Position numbers and translations under genes: made by a program
In this document: in pieces, positions 9,085 to 18,385 of the stretch
Layout of the letters: each line of letters begins with the position of its first letter
Numbering within the stretch: the first letter of the stretch is position 1
Notes under the pieces: generated by a model
The model's input: the letters and a program-made list of their open reading frames with translations, nothing else
Database searches by the model: none
Told to the model about the DNA's origin: nothing
Assembly: GCA_027487575.1 (NCBI GenBank)
Contig: JAIYDJ010000002.1
Coordinates: forward strand, 1-32,106
Direction: 5' to 3'
DNA: 32,106 bases
Source: Rhodobacter sp.
GTDB taxonomy: Bacteria > Pseudomonadota > Alphaproteobacteria > Rhodobacterales > Rhodobacteraceae

Positions 9085-9106
9085 GGCGGGGTTAATCCCG
9101 CCCTAC
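9081..9106. repeat. Perfect palindrome between convergent genes
   Basis: GTAGGGCGGG and CCCGCCCTAC form a 10-bp perfect stem with a GTTAAT loop. It includes the UbiH-type stop codon and sits between two convergent genes. There is no T-run, so it may be a dispersed repeat or a bidirectional transcript end. Confidence 0.7.
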
Positions 9107-9123
9107 CCGGAATCATCGATTGC

Positions 9124-10248
9124 TTACAGCACTGCGTCCACCGCACGGCGCAACCGGGCGACAGTGCCCGGAACGTCGGCCAGCTTGTCGAGGCCGAACA
9201 GCCCCAGCCGGAACGTCTTGAACTCTGCCCCCTCGCCCACCTGCAACGGGACGCCTGCCGCGATCTGCAACCCCTGATCGCGGAACCGCGACCCGTTCTG
9301 CACGGCCGGATCGGCGGTGTAGCTGACCACCACACCCGGCGCGGCGAAACCTTCGGCCGCGACCGACATCACGCCCTTTGCCGCCAGCATGCCCCGCACT
9401 TCGGCCCCCAGCGCCCACTGCGCAGCCTTGGCTTCGGCAAAGCCCATCGCCCTGGTTTCCAGCATCGCATCGCGGAACCCCACCAGCGCATCGGTCGGCA
9501 TCGTGGCGTGATAGGCATGCCCGCCCGCCTCGTAGGCCTGCATGATGGTCCGCCACTTCTTCAGATCGACCGCGAAGGAATTGGATGTCGTTTCGGCCAG
9601 CCGCGCCTCCGCCCGCGCCGACAGCATCACCACCCCCGCCGCCGGCGACGCCGACCAGCCTTTCTGCGGGGCCGAGATCAGCACATCCACGCCCGTCGCG
9701 GCCATGTCCACCCAGACACAACCCGATGCGATGCAGTCGAGCACAAGGATCGCCCCAACGTCATGCGCCGCCTGCGCCATCTGCGCGATGTAGTCATCTG
9801 GCAGGATGATCCCGGCACTGGTTTCCACATGCGGGGCGAACACCGCCTCGGGGCGGACCGTATGGATGCGGGCCACCACCTCGTCGATCGGCGGCGGTGC
9901 ATAGGGGGCCTGCACCCCGTTGCCGGTCTGCCGCGCCATCACAACCTCGACCGATTTCGCAAACCCGCCGGCGTCGAAGATCTGACTCCAGCGGTAGGAG
10001 AACCAGCCATTGCGCACCACCAGAACCGACCCCTGGCCGAATTGCCGCGCCACGGCCTCCATGCCATAGGTCCCGCCCCCCGGCACCAGCGCCACCGCCT
10101 CGGCGTGATAGACCTCGCGCAGCAAGCCCGACAGATCGCGCATCACACCCTGGAACTTGGCCGACATGTGGTTCAGGCTGCGGTCGGTGAACACGACCGA
10201 AAACTCTTCCAGACCCTCGGGGTCGATATGGGCGTGCAGTCCGGGCAT
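9124..10248 (-). CDS. Class V PLP-dependent aminotransferase (alanine/serine-glyoxylate type)
   Basis: A 374-residue fold-type I enzyme of the serine-pyruvate/alanine-glyoxylate aminotransferase group, expected in the cytoplasm. The PLP lysine is Lys196 in SAPQKGWSASP, and Asp171 in LVLDCIASG would contact the pyridine nitrogen. The glycine-rich VPGGGTYGMEA at about 55-65 binds the phosphate. Start: two ATGs follow GAGGAG (10260-10255); the second, at 10248, has the right six-base spacing, while the first directly abuts the ribosome-binding site. The frame remains open further upstream, but that part lies in the ilvC upstream region and is not coding. Divergent from ilvC. Exact amino donor and acceptor are not determined. 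Confidence 0.9.
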   Translation of the reverse strand: MPGLHAHIDPEGLEEFSVVFTDRSLNHMSAKFQGVMRDLSGLLREVYHAEAVALVPGGGTYGMEAVARQFGQGSVLVVRNGWFSYRWSQIFDAGGFAKSVEVVMARQTGNGVQAPYAPPPIDEVVARIHTVRPEAVFAPHVETSAGIILPDDYIAQMAQAAHDVGAILVLDCIASGCVWVDMAATGVDVLISAPQKGWSASPAAGVVMLSARAEARLAETTSNSFAVDLKKWRTIMQAYEAGGHAYHATMPTDALVGFRDAMLETRAMGFAEAKAAQWALGAEVRGMLAAKGVMSVAAEGFAAPGVVVSYTADPAVQNGSRFRDQGLQIAAGVPLQVGEGAEFKTFRLGLFGLDKLADVPGTVARLRRAVDAVL

Positions 10249-10306
10249 CGGCATCTCCTCTGATTTCGGCAAACCTAGCGCATTTTGCGGGCCGGAAAAC
10301 CTCTGA

Positions 10307-11458
<1,152 letters not shown>

Positions 11459-11480
11459 CGCGCGGCGGTGCGCAAACGCG

Positions 11481-11506
11481 GGGCCGGGGTAAATCCCCGG
11501 CCCTTT
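11481..11506 (+). terminator. Intrinsic terminator of ilvC
   Basis: GGGCCGGGG and CCCCGGCCC form a perfect 9-bp stem with a TAAAT loop, followed by TTT. It starts 23 bases after the ilvC stop. Confidence 0.85.
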
Positions 11507-11510
11507 GTCA

Positions 11511-11723
11511 TCACATCTTCCGCTTTTCCGCCCGCATCGCTGCGACCGCAGCCCACTGCGTGGTCGGGATCAGAAAGCCGACGCCGCCTTGTCCGCCGTC
11601 CTTGGCCAGCGTGGACTTCTGCCCGTCGCTGCGCGGGGCTGCGGGACGGCGGTAGAGCTGGAACACCAGTGCGGCCAGCAGCAGCACCATGAACACAATT
11701 GGCTGGATAGGGGCATCTAACAT
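11511..11723 (-). CDS. Small single-helix membrane protein with KSTLAKDG motif
   Basis: A 70-residue protein of unknown function. One hydrophobic helix at about residues 7-24 is followed by a short basic segment (YRRP) and then a soluble tail. The tail contains KSTLAKDGGQGGVGFLIP, which is nearly identical to KSTLAKDGPQGGVAFLTP in the 75-residue protein at 13724-13951, so the two are paralogues. No good ribosome-binding site is seen before the ATG at 11723. The conserved tail between two otherwise different proteins is the best argument that the frame is real. It follows the cyclase/TPR gene on the same strand by 95 bases. Confidence 0.7.
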   Translation of the reverse strand: MLDAPIQPIVFMVLLLAALVFQLYRRPAAPRSDGQKSTLAKDGGQGGVGFLIPTTQWAAVAAMRAEKRKM

Positions 11724-11818
11724 ATTGGAATCGCTGTCAGTTTCTTCTGATCCGAGTCTAGGTCGCGCCCGAGGGAGAGGAATGGCCCGGCCTGCGGCAT
11801 AACGCGCAAGCCAGCCCG

Positions 11819-13582
11819 TCAGTCCACCAGCCGTGCCTTGCGGATGCCTTCGGCCAGCCGCGCAAGATCAGCCGGATTGCGGAAGGGCAACCGCGCCAGC
11901 GTGTCCTTGAACGAAAACATCGGGTTGATCGCCACGATCTCGCCCCAGGTCTGACGCGCCTCGGCAAGCCGCCCCAGATGCCCCAGCGCCGCGATCATGT
12001 ACGCGCGCGAAGTGTCGGAATGTGGTGCGCGGCGGATGCGGTCTTCGAACGTGGCGACGGCGGCTTCGTCGTCGCCCGCCACAAGGCGCGCCAGACCCAG
12101 GAAATGCAGGTATTGCCCCGTGTTGGCCGGGTCCAGCCGTATGGCGTGCAGAAGATAGGGTTCCGCCTCGGCCGGGCGGCCCAGAAACACCTCGATCGAC
12201 CCGCGCGTGCCGTAGGCCAGCGCATAATTCGGGTTCAGCGCCAGCGCCTTGCGGGTCTGCGCCTGAGCCCCTTCCAGATCGCGGCGAAACAGGCACACGA
12301 CGGCCGCCGCGTAATGTGCATAGGGCTCGTTCGGGTCAAGCTGCATCGCACGCGCGAAGAAGTCGAACGACCGGTCCAGCGCATCGGGCACATAGCCCCA
12401 TTTGTTGTTGAAATCGAAAAGATGGGCCAGACCCAACCCGGCATGCGGTTCGGCATAGCCGGGGTCCAGATCAATCGCCCGGCCCAGCACGTCGAGGATG
12501 CGGTCGAAATCGGCGCGGTTGCGGATCGGGGCCAGCAGCAACTCGCGCCCTCGCAGAAAACAGTCGTGCGCCTCGACGTTCTGCGTGCGGCCCCGCCCCA
12601 GCAGAGCCTGTTCCGCAGGCTTCAGCGTGACGCGCAACGCATCGACGATGTGCTTGGTCACCTCGTCCTGAACCGCGAAGATGTCGGTCAGCTCGCGGTC
12701 GTACCGTTCGGCCCACAGATGATGTCCGGTGCCCGCGTCGATCAGTTGCGCCGAAATGCGGACCCGGTTTCCGGACCGGCGGATCGACCCTTCCAGCACC
12801 GACGTCACCTGCAGTGCCTGCCCCACCTCGCGCACATCCGCGACCTTGCCCTTGTAGGCAAAACTGGAGTTGCGCGAGACGACCAGAAGCCCTGCGATCT
12901 TGGACAGATCGGTGATCACGTCCTCGCTGATCCCGTCCGAGAAATACTCCTGCTCGGGGTCGCCAGACATGTTCGCAAAGGGCAACACCGCGATTGACGG
13001 CCTTGTTTCCGTCGTCACGGCCCCGCTGCCGGGCCGGGTCACCTGCCCCACCGTCTTGGCGGCACCGCCCCAAGTCCAGGCGCGCACCGCCGTTTCGATG
13101 TTTTTCAACAGCAGATGTCCCGCATCGGCAAAGGCGACGGTCACCTTGCCGCGCACCTGCACATGGACCGCCTCCGACACCAGAACGCCGCCGGGCGGGG
13201 CCAGCCCCTCCAGCCGAGACGCGATGTTCACGCCATCGCCGTAAAGATCGCCGCCCTCGACAATGACGTCGCCCACGTTGATCCCGATCCGTAGGATAAT
13301 CTGGTGCCCCGCCGCGCTGTTTGCGGCGCTGAAGTCCTGATGAAGCGCAACGGCACAATGCACGGCATCCACCGCCGACCCGAATTCGATCAGGACGCCG
13401 TCACCCATCAGCTTGACGACGCGCCCCTTGTGGCGGGCCAGTTGCGGCATGAGGATGTTGCGGCGGCGCGCCTTGAGTTCCGCCAGAACGCCGGTTTCGT
13501 CCTTCTCCATCATGCGGGAAAAGCCGACGACATCCGCTGCCAGAATGGCGGCCAGACGGCGTTCCAGACGGCTTTCGGACAT
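11819..13582 (-). CDS. Class III adenylate/guanylate cyclase with TolB-like and TPR domains
   Basis: A 587-residue cytoplasmic signalling protein. Residues about 8-175 form a class III nucleotidyl cyclase domain: metal-binding Asp17 in AADVVGFS and Asp61 in LMGDGVLIEF, and the transition-state Asn119 and Arg123 in NIASRLEG, so the active site looks complete. Residues about 205-320 match the TolB/FlgO-like region (SIAVLPFANMSGDPEQEYFS and the VLEGSIRRSG, HLWAERYDRELTDIF blocks). The rest is a set of TPR repeats (for example ALALNPNYALAYGTRGS). This architecture is common in rhizobia and Rhodobacteraceae; the signal sensed is unknown. Start 13582 (MSESRLERR) is preferred over a GTG at 13606. 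It sits between two paralogous small membrane protein genes on the same strand. Confidence 0.9.
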   Translation of the reverse strand: MSESRLERRLAAILAADVVGFSRMMEKDETGVLAELKARRRNILMPQLARHKGRVVKLMGDGVLIEFGSAVDAVHCAVALHQDFSAANSAAGHQIILRIGINVGDVIVEGGDLYGDGVNIASRLEGLAPPGGVLVSEAVHVQVRGKVTVAFADAGHLLLKNIETAVRAWTWGGAAKTVGQVTRPGSGAVTTETRPSIAVLPFANMSGDPEQEYFSDGISEDVITDLSKIAGLLVVSRNSSFAYKGKVADVREVGQALQVTSVLEGSIRRSGNRVRISAQLIDAGTGHHLWAERYDRELTDIFAVQDEVTKHIVDALRVTLKPAEQALLGRGRTQNVEAHDCFLRGRELLLAPIRNRADFDRILDVLGRAIDLDPGYAEPHAGLGLAHLFDFNNKWGYVPDALDRSFDFFARAMQLDPNEPYAHYAAAVVCLFRRDLEGAQAQTRKALALNPNYALAYGTRGSIEVFLGRPAEAEPYLLHAIRLDPANTGQYLHFLGLARLVAGDDEAAVATFEDRIRRAPHSDTSRAYMIAALGHLGRLAEARQTWGEIVAINPMFSFKDTLARLPFRNPADLARLAEGIRKARLVD

Positions 13583-13663
13583 GCGCAGACCCGGACAAGA
13601 GGCCACGCCAGCTAACGCTGCGCGGCCACCTGTGGCAAGCCTCGTCTCATGTGGCTTTCGGGA

Positions 13664-13690
13664 ACCGCCTTCCGTCTGGCAGAAGGCGGT
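13664..13690 (-). terminator. Hairpin between small membrane gene and cyclase gene
   Basis: ACCGCCTTC and GAAGGCGGT form a perfect 9-bp stem with a 9-base loop, 34 bases after the small gene's stop on the minus strand. It lacks a strong T-run, so it is a possible terminator or processing hairpin only. Confidence 0.5.
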
Positions 13691-13723
13691 CCGGGTGCCG
13701 CAAAAAGCGGCGGCGGGGTTGGC

Positions 13724-13951
13724 TTATTCCAGAACCGGCGGGACGTTCGCGCCTTTCTGGGTGCGGCGCTGTTCCGCCAACGGGGTCAGAAACGCGACGC
13801 CGCCCTGCGGGCCATCCTTGGCAAGCGTCGATTTGGGCATGTTGGGGTCATGCATCCGGTCTTCGACCTCTTTCTTGCTGACAAGCGCGAAGACGCAGAC
13901 CGCCAGCAGCGTGAACATGAACAGAAACGGTACGATCCAGCCGTATTCCAT
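13724..13951 (-). CDS. Small single-helix membrane protein with KSTLAKDG motif
   Basis: A 75-residue protein of unknown function. A strong hydrophobic helix covers about residues 5-24, followed by a charged linker (SKKEVEDRMHD) and the conserved tail KSTLAKDGPQGGVAFLTP shared with the protein at 11511-11723. The start at 13951 has GAGG six bases upstream. An ECF-type promoter match (GGAAC-N16-CGTT) lies at 13989-14013, about 40 bases before the start. The topology with N-terminus outside and the conserved tail in the cytoplasm is inferred from the positive residues after the helix. It is the first of three same-strand genes ending at 11511, although a hairpin follows it. Confidence 0.75.
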   Translation of the reverse strand: MEYGWIVPFLFMFTLLAVCVFALVSKKEVEDRMHDPNMPKSTLAKDGPQGGVAFLTPLAEQRRTQKGANVPPVLE

Positions 13952-13988
13952 GAAGAACCTCTTTCGGGTGTGTACGCTCTGCCGATAA

Positions 13989-14013
13989 AACGTGACGACG
14001 CCCCAAAGGTTCC
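13989..14013 (-). promoter_or_regulatory. ECF sigma (EcfG-like) promoter match
   Basis: On the minus strand GGAAC (14013-14009), exactly 16 bases, then CGTT (13992-13989). This equals the consensus described for the alphaproteobacterial general stress sigma factor EcfG. Predicted transcription start near 13980, short leader to the ATG at 13951. No sigma70 promoter is evident there. Confidence 0.5.
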
Positions 14014-14107
14014 ACTTTTTGCGTCAAGGCCCGACCGGTGCCCGCCGCCTGCCCGACCGCCCGATGAACCCCCGATTTCGTGACAGGCTCGCTGATCCGC
14101 CGCGCGC

Positions 14108-15451
14108 CTAGACAGCGGCCCTGACCGCGCCGACGATCTCGTCGACAACAGCCGTCAGCAACGCCTCGTCCTCGCACTCCGCCATGACCCGGACCAGCGG
14201 TTCGGTCCCGGATTTGCGGATCAGAAGCCGCCCCTTGCCCGCCAGACGCTGTTCGGCCTGCGCGATGGTCGCCTTGACCGCCTCCGCCTCCAGCGGCGCG
14301 GACCCGGCCCCGAAGCGGACGTTCTTCAGCATCTGCGGCACCGTCGCGAACTGATCCACCAGTGTCGCCGCCGTCTGCCCGGTCCGCGCCATCTCGGCCA
14401 GCACCTGCAGGCCTGCGATCAGCCCGTCACCCGTCGTGGCATAGTCGGTCATCACGATATGGCCCGACTGTTCGCCCCCAAGGTTCCACCCGCCGCGCCG
14501 CATCGCCTCGACCACATAGCGGTCCCCGACCGCCGTCCGCTCCAGCCGCAGACCGCGCCCGGTCAGGAACCGCTCCAGCCCCAGGTTGGACATCACGGTC
14601 GCGACCAGCGTCCCGCCGCGCAGCCGCCCTTCCGCAGCCCAGCGGCTGGCCAAAAGCGCCATGATCTGGTCGCCGTCCGCCACGCTGCCATGCGCATCCA
14701 GGATCATCACCCGGTCCGCGTCGCCATCCAGACAGATCCCCACATCCGCGCCATGAGCCACCACGGCCTCGGCGGCGGTCTGGGTATGGGTGGACCCCAC
14801 CCGGTCATTGATGTTGGTGCCGTTCGGGGTGACGCCCAGCGGAATCACGTCCGCCCCCAGTTCCCACAGCACTTCGGGCGCGGCCCTGTAGGCGGCCCCG
14901 TTCGCGCAATCGATCACCACCTTAAGCCCGTCCAGCCGCAGGCCGGGCGGAAAGGTGGTCTTGACGAATTCCTGATACCGCCCCCGGCCATCCTCGATCC
15001 TTCGCGCCCGGCCGATCTGGTCGGCCTCCGCCAGATCGATCTCGCCGGCCAGGATCGCCTCGATTTCGGCCTCGGCATCGTCAGACAGCTTGAACCCGTC
15101 GGGGCCGAAGAACTTGATTCCGTTGTCCTGATGCGGATTGTGACTGGCGCTGATCATCACGCCCAGATCGGCCCGCATCGACCGGGTCAGGAACCCCACA
15201 GCCGGTGTCGGAACCGGCCCCAGCAGCAGCACATTCATGCCCGTGCTGGTCAGCCCGGCCGTCAGCGCGTTTTCCAGCATGTAACCCGACAGGCGGGTGT
15301 CCTTGCCGATCACGACGCGGTGCGCGATCGACCCGTCCCGGCGAAAGAACTTGCCCGCAGCCGCCCCCAGCCGCAACGCCATTTCCGCTGTCATCGGAAA
15401 GGTATTCGCCCGCCCCCGCACGCCATCGGTGCCAAACAGCTTTCGCGTCAT
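14108..15451 (-). CDS. glmM: Phosphoglucosamine mutase
   Basis: Converts glucosamine-6-phosphate to glucosamine-1-phosphate for UDP-GlcNAc, and so for peptidoglycan and lipopolysaccharide; cytoplasmic. The 447-residue product has the four-domain phosphohexomutase layout: N-terminal [13 protein letters not shown], the phosphoserine loop MISASHNP (Ser103 is phosphorylated), the metal loop CLDGDADR, the sugar loop GGEQSGHIV and the C-terminal phosphate loop [12 protein letters not shown]. All are intact. Start 15451 has AAGGGG nine bases upstream; its ATGA overlaps the folP stop by four bases, which points to coupled translation. It is the last gene of the folB-folP-glmM operon, a conserved order in Gram-negative bacteria (folP-glmM). 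Confidence 0.97.
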   Translation of the reverse strand: MTRKLFGTDGVRGRANTFPMTAEMALRLGAAAGKFFRRDGSIAHRVVIGKDTRLSGYMLENALTAGLTSTGMNVLLLGPVPTPAVGFLTRSMRADLGVMISASHNPHQDNGIKFFGPDGFKLSDDAEAEIEAILAGEIDLAEADQIGRARRIEDGRGRYQEFVKTTFPPGLRLDGLKVVIDCANGAAYRAAPEVLWELGADVIPLGVTPNGTNINDRVGSTHTQTAAEAVVAHGADVGICLDGDADRVMILDAHGSVADGDQIMALLASRWAAEGRLRGGTLVATVMSNLGLERFLTGRGLRLERTAVGDRYVVEAMRRGGWNLGGEQSGHIVMTDYATTGDGLIAGLQVLAEMARTGQTAATLVDQFATVPQMLKNVRFGAGSAPLEAEAVKATIAQAEQRLAGKGRLLIRKSGTEPLVRVMAECEDEALLTAVVDEIVGAVRAAV

Positions 15452-16455
15452 TCCGATTGTCCCCTTGTAACGGCCTGCCACAGCGAAAGGGCCTGCCGCG
15501 TTTCGTCCACATCGTGCACCCGGATCATCTGCATGCCCTGCGCCACCCCGGACAACGCGACCGCCAGGCTGCCGGGCATCCGCCGTACGGCATCCGCCTC
15601 GGCCCCGATGGTGCCGATAAACCGCTTGCGGCTGGCCCCCAGCAAAACCGGCAATCCAAGGTCATGGAACAGACCCAGCCGGTTCAACAGGGCAAGGTTG
15701 TGCTGCAGGGTCTTGCCGAACCCGATGCCCGGATCGACGGCAATCCGGCCGCGCGGAATCCCCGACGCCACGGCCAGCGCCACGCGAGCCTGCAGAAAAT
15801 CGAACACGTCCAGCAGCACATCGTCATAGATGGGGGCCGCCTGCATCGTTGCCGGGTCGCCCTGCGCATGCATCAGGATCACCGGCGCGCCGGTTTTGGC
15901 CAGAACCGCAGCCATGCCCGGATCGAACTGCAGCGCGGACACGTCGTTGACAATCCCTGCCCCCGCCGCCAGCGCGGCATCCGCCACCCCGGCCTTGCGC
16001 GTGTCGATCGACACCGGACAGTCCAGCCCGGCCTCGCGAAGGGCTGCAATGACCGGGGCCGTGCGTGAAATCTCCTCGTCCAGCGCCACGTCCACCGCAC
16101 CCGGGCGGGTGCTTTCGCCGCCGATATCAAGGATGTCCGCCCCCGCCGCCATCTGCCGGGCCTGCATCAATGCCGCTTCGGGACGATAGAACAGCCCGCC
16201 GTCCGAAAAGCTGTCGGGCGTCACGTTCAGGATGCCCATGATGCGGGGCTGATCGAAGGTCAGACCGCCAAAGGCGCGCGGCGATGTCAGCCGGTCCAGA
16301 ACGTCGCCCGCCAGGTCGGTTGCCGGGACGATCACCGGCACGCGCCCCCGCTCCAGAACTTCGACGCGGTCGAACCACGTCCATCCCCCGGCCAGACGCA
16401 GCGCGCCCAGCGGGCGGGCGGGATCGGTCATCGGGATCGGGCGGTGGTACGGCAT
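15448..16455 (-). CDS. folP: Dihydropteroate synthase
   Basis: Joins 6-hydroxymethyl-dihydropterin diphosphate and p-aminobenzoate to dihydropteroate; the target of sulfonamides. The TIM-barrel motifs are all present: [24 protein letters not shown], the SIDT strand, [17 protein letters not shown] and LLGASRKRF. Choice of start is uncertain: ATGs at 16479, 16455 and 16431 all lack a clear Shine-Dalgarno site. The one at 16455 (MPYHRPIP) gives 335 residues and fits what I recall of Rhodobacter proteins, which carry about 70 residues before the core motif. The start follows folB by about 43 bases and the stop overlaps glmM, so the three are one operon. Confidence 0.94.
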   Translation of the reverse strand: MPYHRPIPMTDPARPLGALRLAGGWTWFDRVEVLERGRVPVIVPATDLAGDVLDRLTSPRAFGGLTFDQPRIMGILNVTPDSFSDGGLFYRPEAALMQARQMAAGADILDIGGESTRPGAVDVALDEEISRTAPVIAALREAGLDCPVSIDTRKAGVADAALAAGAGIVNDVSALQFDPGMAAVLAKTGAPVILMHAQGDPATMQAAPIYDDVLLDVFDFLQARVALAVASGIPRGRIAVDPGIGFGKTLQHNLALLNRLGLFHDLGLPVLLGASRKRFIGTIGAEADAVRRMPGSLAVALSGVAQGMQMIRVHDVDETRQALSLWQAVTRGQSE

Positions 16456-16498
16456 GTCTTTGGTTATGCCGGGCCGCATTTTCAGGCAAGTGCGGGTT

Positions 16499-17404
16499 TC
16501 ATGCCCGCTGAACGATGACGCGGCTTCCAGCCGGCAGTGCAACATTCCCGTGAACGATCAGGCGTTCTGCCGCCACCGTTTCGGCAAGCCAAAGCGCCAG
16601 CGCAACCGGATCGCGGCTTTGCGGGCCATCGACCGCGTCCAGCACCATCTTCGACGGGGCCCAGACGACCATCTGCCCGCGCTTGATCGCCCAGTCGATC
16701 TCGGTGCGCGAGGCCATGACCACACAGCGCGGGTCACGCGCGGCCAAGGCCCAGGCGTTCTGCTCGATGGCCAGCAGATCGACGCGCCGCTGGGTCGGCT
16801 TGTGGCCCGTGTCCGGTCGCGGCAGGTCCGGCAAACCGACCGTCAGGATCACCGGACCGGCAGCCTGCCATCCGTCCAGCCAGCCCTTCAATCCGGGATC
16901 GGCCATGGCTGCATTGTCCAGATGGACCACCACCGGGTGCAGCGCCGCCGCCTGACCGTCCTGCCCGATGCCCTGAACCGCGGCTTCCGCCCGGCTGCGC
17001 ACGATCTCGACCCCAAGCTTGTAAGGCCCGATGTCCAGCTTTTCGATCCGGACAAAGGCGCGCATCGCCTGCGGTTCGGCCAGAATGCGCTCTGCCACCC
17101 GTTCGGCAAGCGTTTCCAGCAGGTTCAGCCGTTCGGCGGCGAGTTCTGCCGCAATAGCCTCCGTGATACGGTCATAGGACAAGATCCGGTCCACATCGTC
17201 GTTCAGCGGCGCAGGCGCGGGGCGCACTTCGACCACCACGTTGAACATCACCCGCTGCGGATGGCCGCGTTCCTGCTGGAAGGCGCCGATATCCACCTCG
17301 ACCACATGGTCGCGCAGGGAAATGCGGTCGCGCGGATCGGCGGTGGCCGATGCGACGCTGCGCTCTTCCGGATGGGCAAAGGCGAGGCCGATATCGCTGG
17401 TCAT
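16499..17404 (-). CDS. folB: Dihydroneopterin aldolase with unusual C-terminal extension
   Basis: Folate pathway enzyme that cleaves 7,8-dihydroneopterin to hydroxymethyl-dihydropterin. Residues about 28-145 are a normal FolB domain (ISLRDHVVEVDIGAFQQE, then VMFNVVVEV, DRILSYDRITEAI, LLETLAERVAERIL, and the lysine in IEKLDIGPYKLG). Stand-alone FolB is about 120 residues, but this protein has 301. The extra 150 residues contain LDNAAMADPGL, VVMASRTEIDWAIKRGQMVV and AERLIVHGN and were not recognised. Long FolB proteins are, as far as I recall, usual in Rhodobacteraceae. The start at 17404 has GGA eight bases upstream. First gene of the operon with folP and glmM. Confidence 0.9.
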   Translation of the reverse strand: MTSDIGLAFAHPEERSVASATADPRDRISLRDHVVEVDIGAFQQERGHPQRVMFNVVVEVRPAPAPLNDDVDRILSYDRITEAIAAELAAERLNLLETLAERVAERILAEPQAMRAFVRIEKLDIGPYKLGVEIVRSRAEAAVQGIGQDGQAAALHPVVVHLDNAAMADPGLKGWLDGWQAAGPVILTVGLPDLPRPDTGHKPTQRRVDLLAIEQNAWALAARDPRCVVMASRTEIDWAIKRGQMVVWAPSKMVLDAVDGPQSRDPVALALWLAETVAAERLIVHGNVALPAGSRVIVQRA

Positions 17405-17497
17405 GAGAGGAGTCCATCTGGGCGTCTGCGCCGCACAATAGCCGCGACGGGGCAGAAACCTGACCCGAACGCGACCCCGCGCCGCCGCCCGCCGACG

Positions 17498-18169
17498 TCA
17501 GGGCTGACGATAGAACAGATGCGCGCCGATGGAGGCCGTGCGCGGAAACCGCTTTGACCAGCTCGGGTTGACCTGCCGCGTGTGGAAATGTGTGGCCCCC
17601 ATTGTCAGCGCGCGCGGGGCCCCGTCCAGCATTATGCGGGCAATCCGCCCTGCCCGTTCGACCGCGCTGCGGTCGCGCATCACATCGCTGTGGCCGTCGC
17701 AGGTAAAGCTGAACTGGCAGCCCTGTTTCACCACCGCGCAGACCGATTTGGGATAGGCGGGATTGTCGACCCGGTTCAGGATGACCTCGGCCACCGCGAA
17801 CTGCCCTTGCAGGCTTTCGCCCCGCGCCTCGAAGTAAAGCGCCGTCCGCAGACATTGCCATTCTGCATCGCCGTCCGGCTGGGGATGGGTGGCGAGCCAC
17901 GCATCGTCATAGCGTACGGCCACCGGCTCGGCGGCCTTGGCCGCGCGTTTGCGGCGCGGTTCGATTGCAGGGCCGTTGGCAAGCGCGGCCAATCGGGCCT
18001 GCGGCAGTGCGCCGACCGTATTGCGTTCCACCCCCATCAGCGACGCAAAGCTTGTGCCCAGAAGCTGCGTGGGATTGTTCGATTGACTCACCGTGACTTC
18101 GGCCCCGGCCGCTCCACTGAGGGCGAGCAGCGCAACGCACGCCATCACCCAACCTTGTCGCCTGCACAT
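17498..18169 (-). CDS. SleB/CwlJ-type cell wall hydrolase, exported
   Basis: A 223-residue peptidoglycan hydrolase of the Hydrolase_2 (SleB) family, here in a non-sporulating organism, where such enzymes act on the periplasmic cell wall. A signal peptide is clear at residues 1 to about 22 (basic start, then MACVALLALSGAAGAE). The catalytic domain covers about 100-223 with ALYFEARGESLQGQFAVAEV, in which the Glu of FEARGE is the predicted acid, and the downstream NRVDNPAYPKSVCAVV and GATHFHT blocks. The middle part has a basic stretch (EPRRKRAAKAA). Start at 18169 is chosen because it gives a complete signal peptide; the ribosome-binding site is weak. The long AT-rich upstream region 18170-18376 probably holds the promoter and operators. 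Confidence 0.9.
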   Translation of the reverse strand: MCRRQGWVMACVALLALSGAAGAEVTVSQSNNPTQLLGTSFASLMGVERNTVGALPQARLAALANGPAIEPRRKRAAKAAEPVAVRYDDAWLATHPQPDGDAEWQCLRTALYFEARGESLQGQFAVAEVILNRVDNPAYPKSVCAVVKQGCQFSFTCDGHSDVMRDRSAVERAGRIARIMLDGAPRALTMGATHFHTRQVNPSWSKRFPRTASIGAHLFYRQP

Positions 18170-18284
18170 GATTTCGTTTTCCCGGTCCAGTTTTTGCCCC
18201 GGTCTTTGCTGTCTGTCTGACAGCGAACACCGACGCACCAGCGGCCATCGCTAGGCGACGTCCACTCGAGGCGTCTACCTCCGT

Positions 18285-18330
18285 GGCAGATTTACAACGG
18301 TTTTGCGACGAAACTAAGCGAGAATCTGCC
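18285..18330. promoter_or_regulatory. Spaced inverted repeat upstream of the sleB-like gene
   Basis: GGCAGATT (18285-18292) and AATCTGCC (18323-18330) are exact inverted copies 30 bases apart, about 116-161 bases before the gene start. It may be a paired operator or loop; the regulator is unknown. Confidence 0.4.
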
Positions 18331-18371
18331 GACACACTGAAGGTGAAATCTTAACAATGATCTTTATTGCA

Positions 18372-18385
18372 TTGATTTACTTCAA
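18372..18385. promoter_or_regulatory. FNR/CRP-like half-site pair in AT-rich region
   Basis: TTGAT-N4-TTCAA differs in one base from the FnrL consensus TTGAT-N4-ATCAA. It overlaps the stop of the PPDK-like gene and the palindrome CAATATATTG at 18383-18392. It could serve the sleB-like gene about 200 bases downstream; the distance makes this uncertain. Confidence 0.3.
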
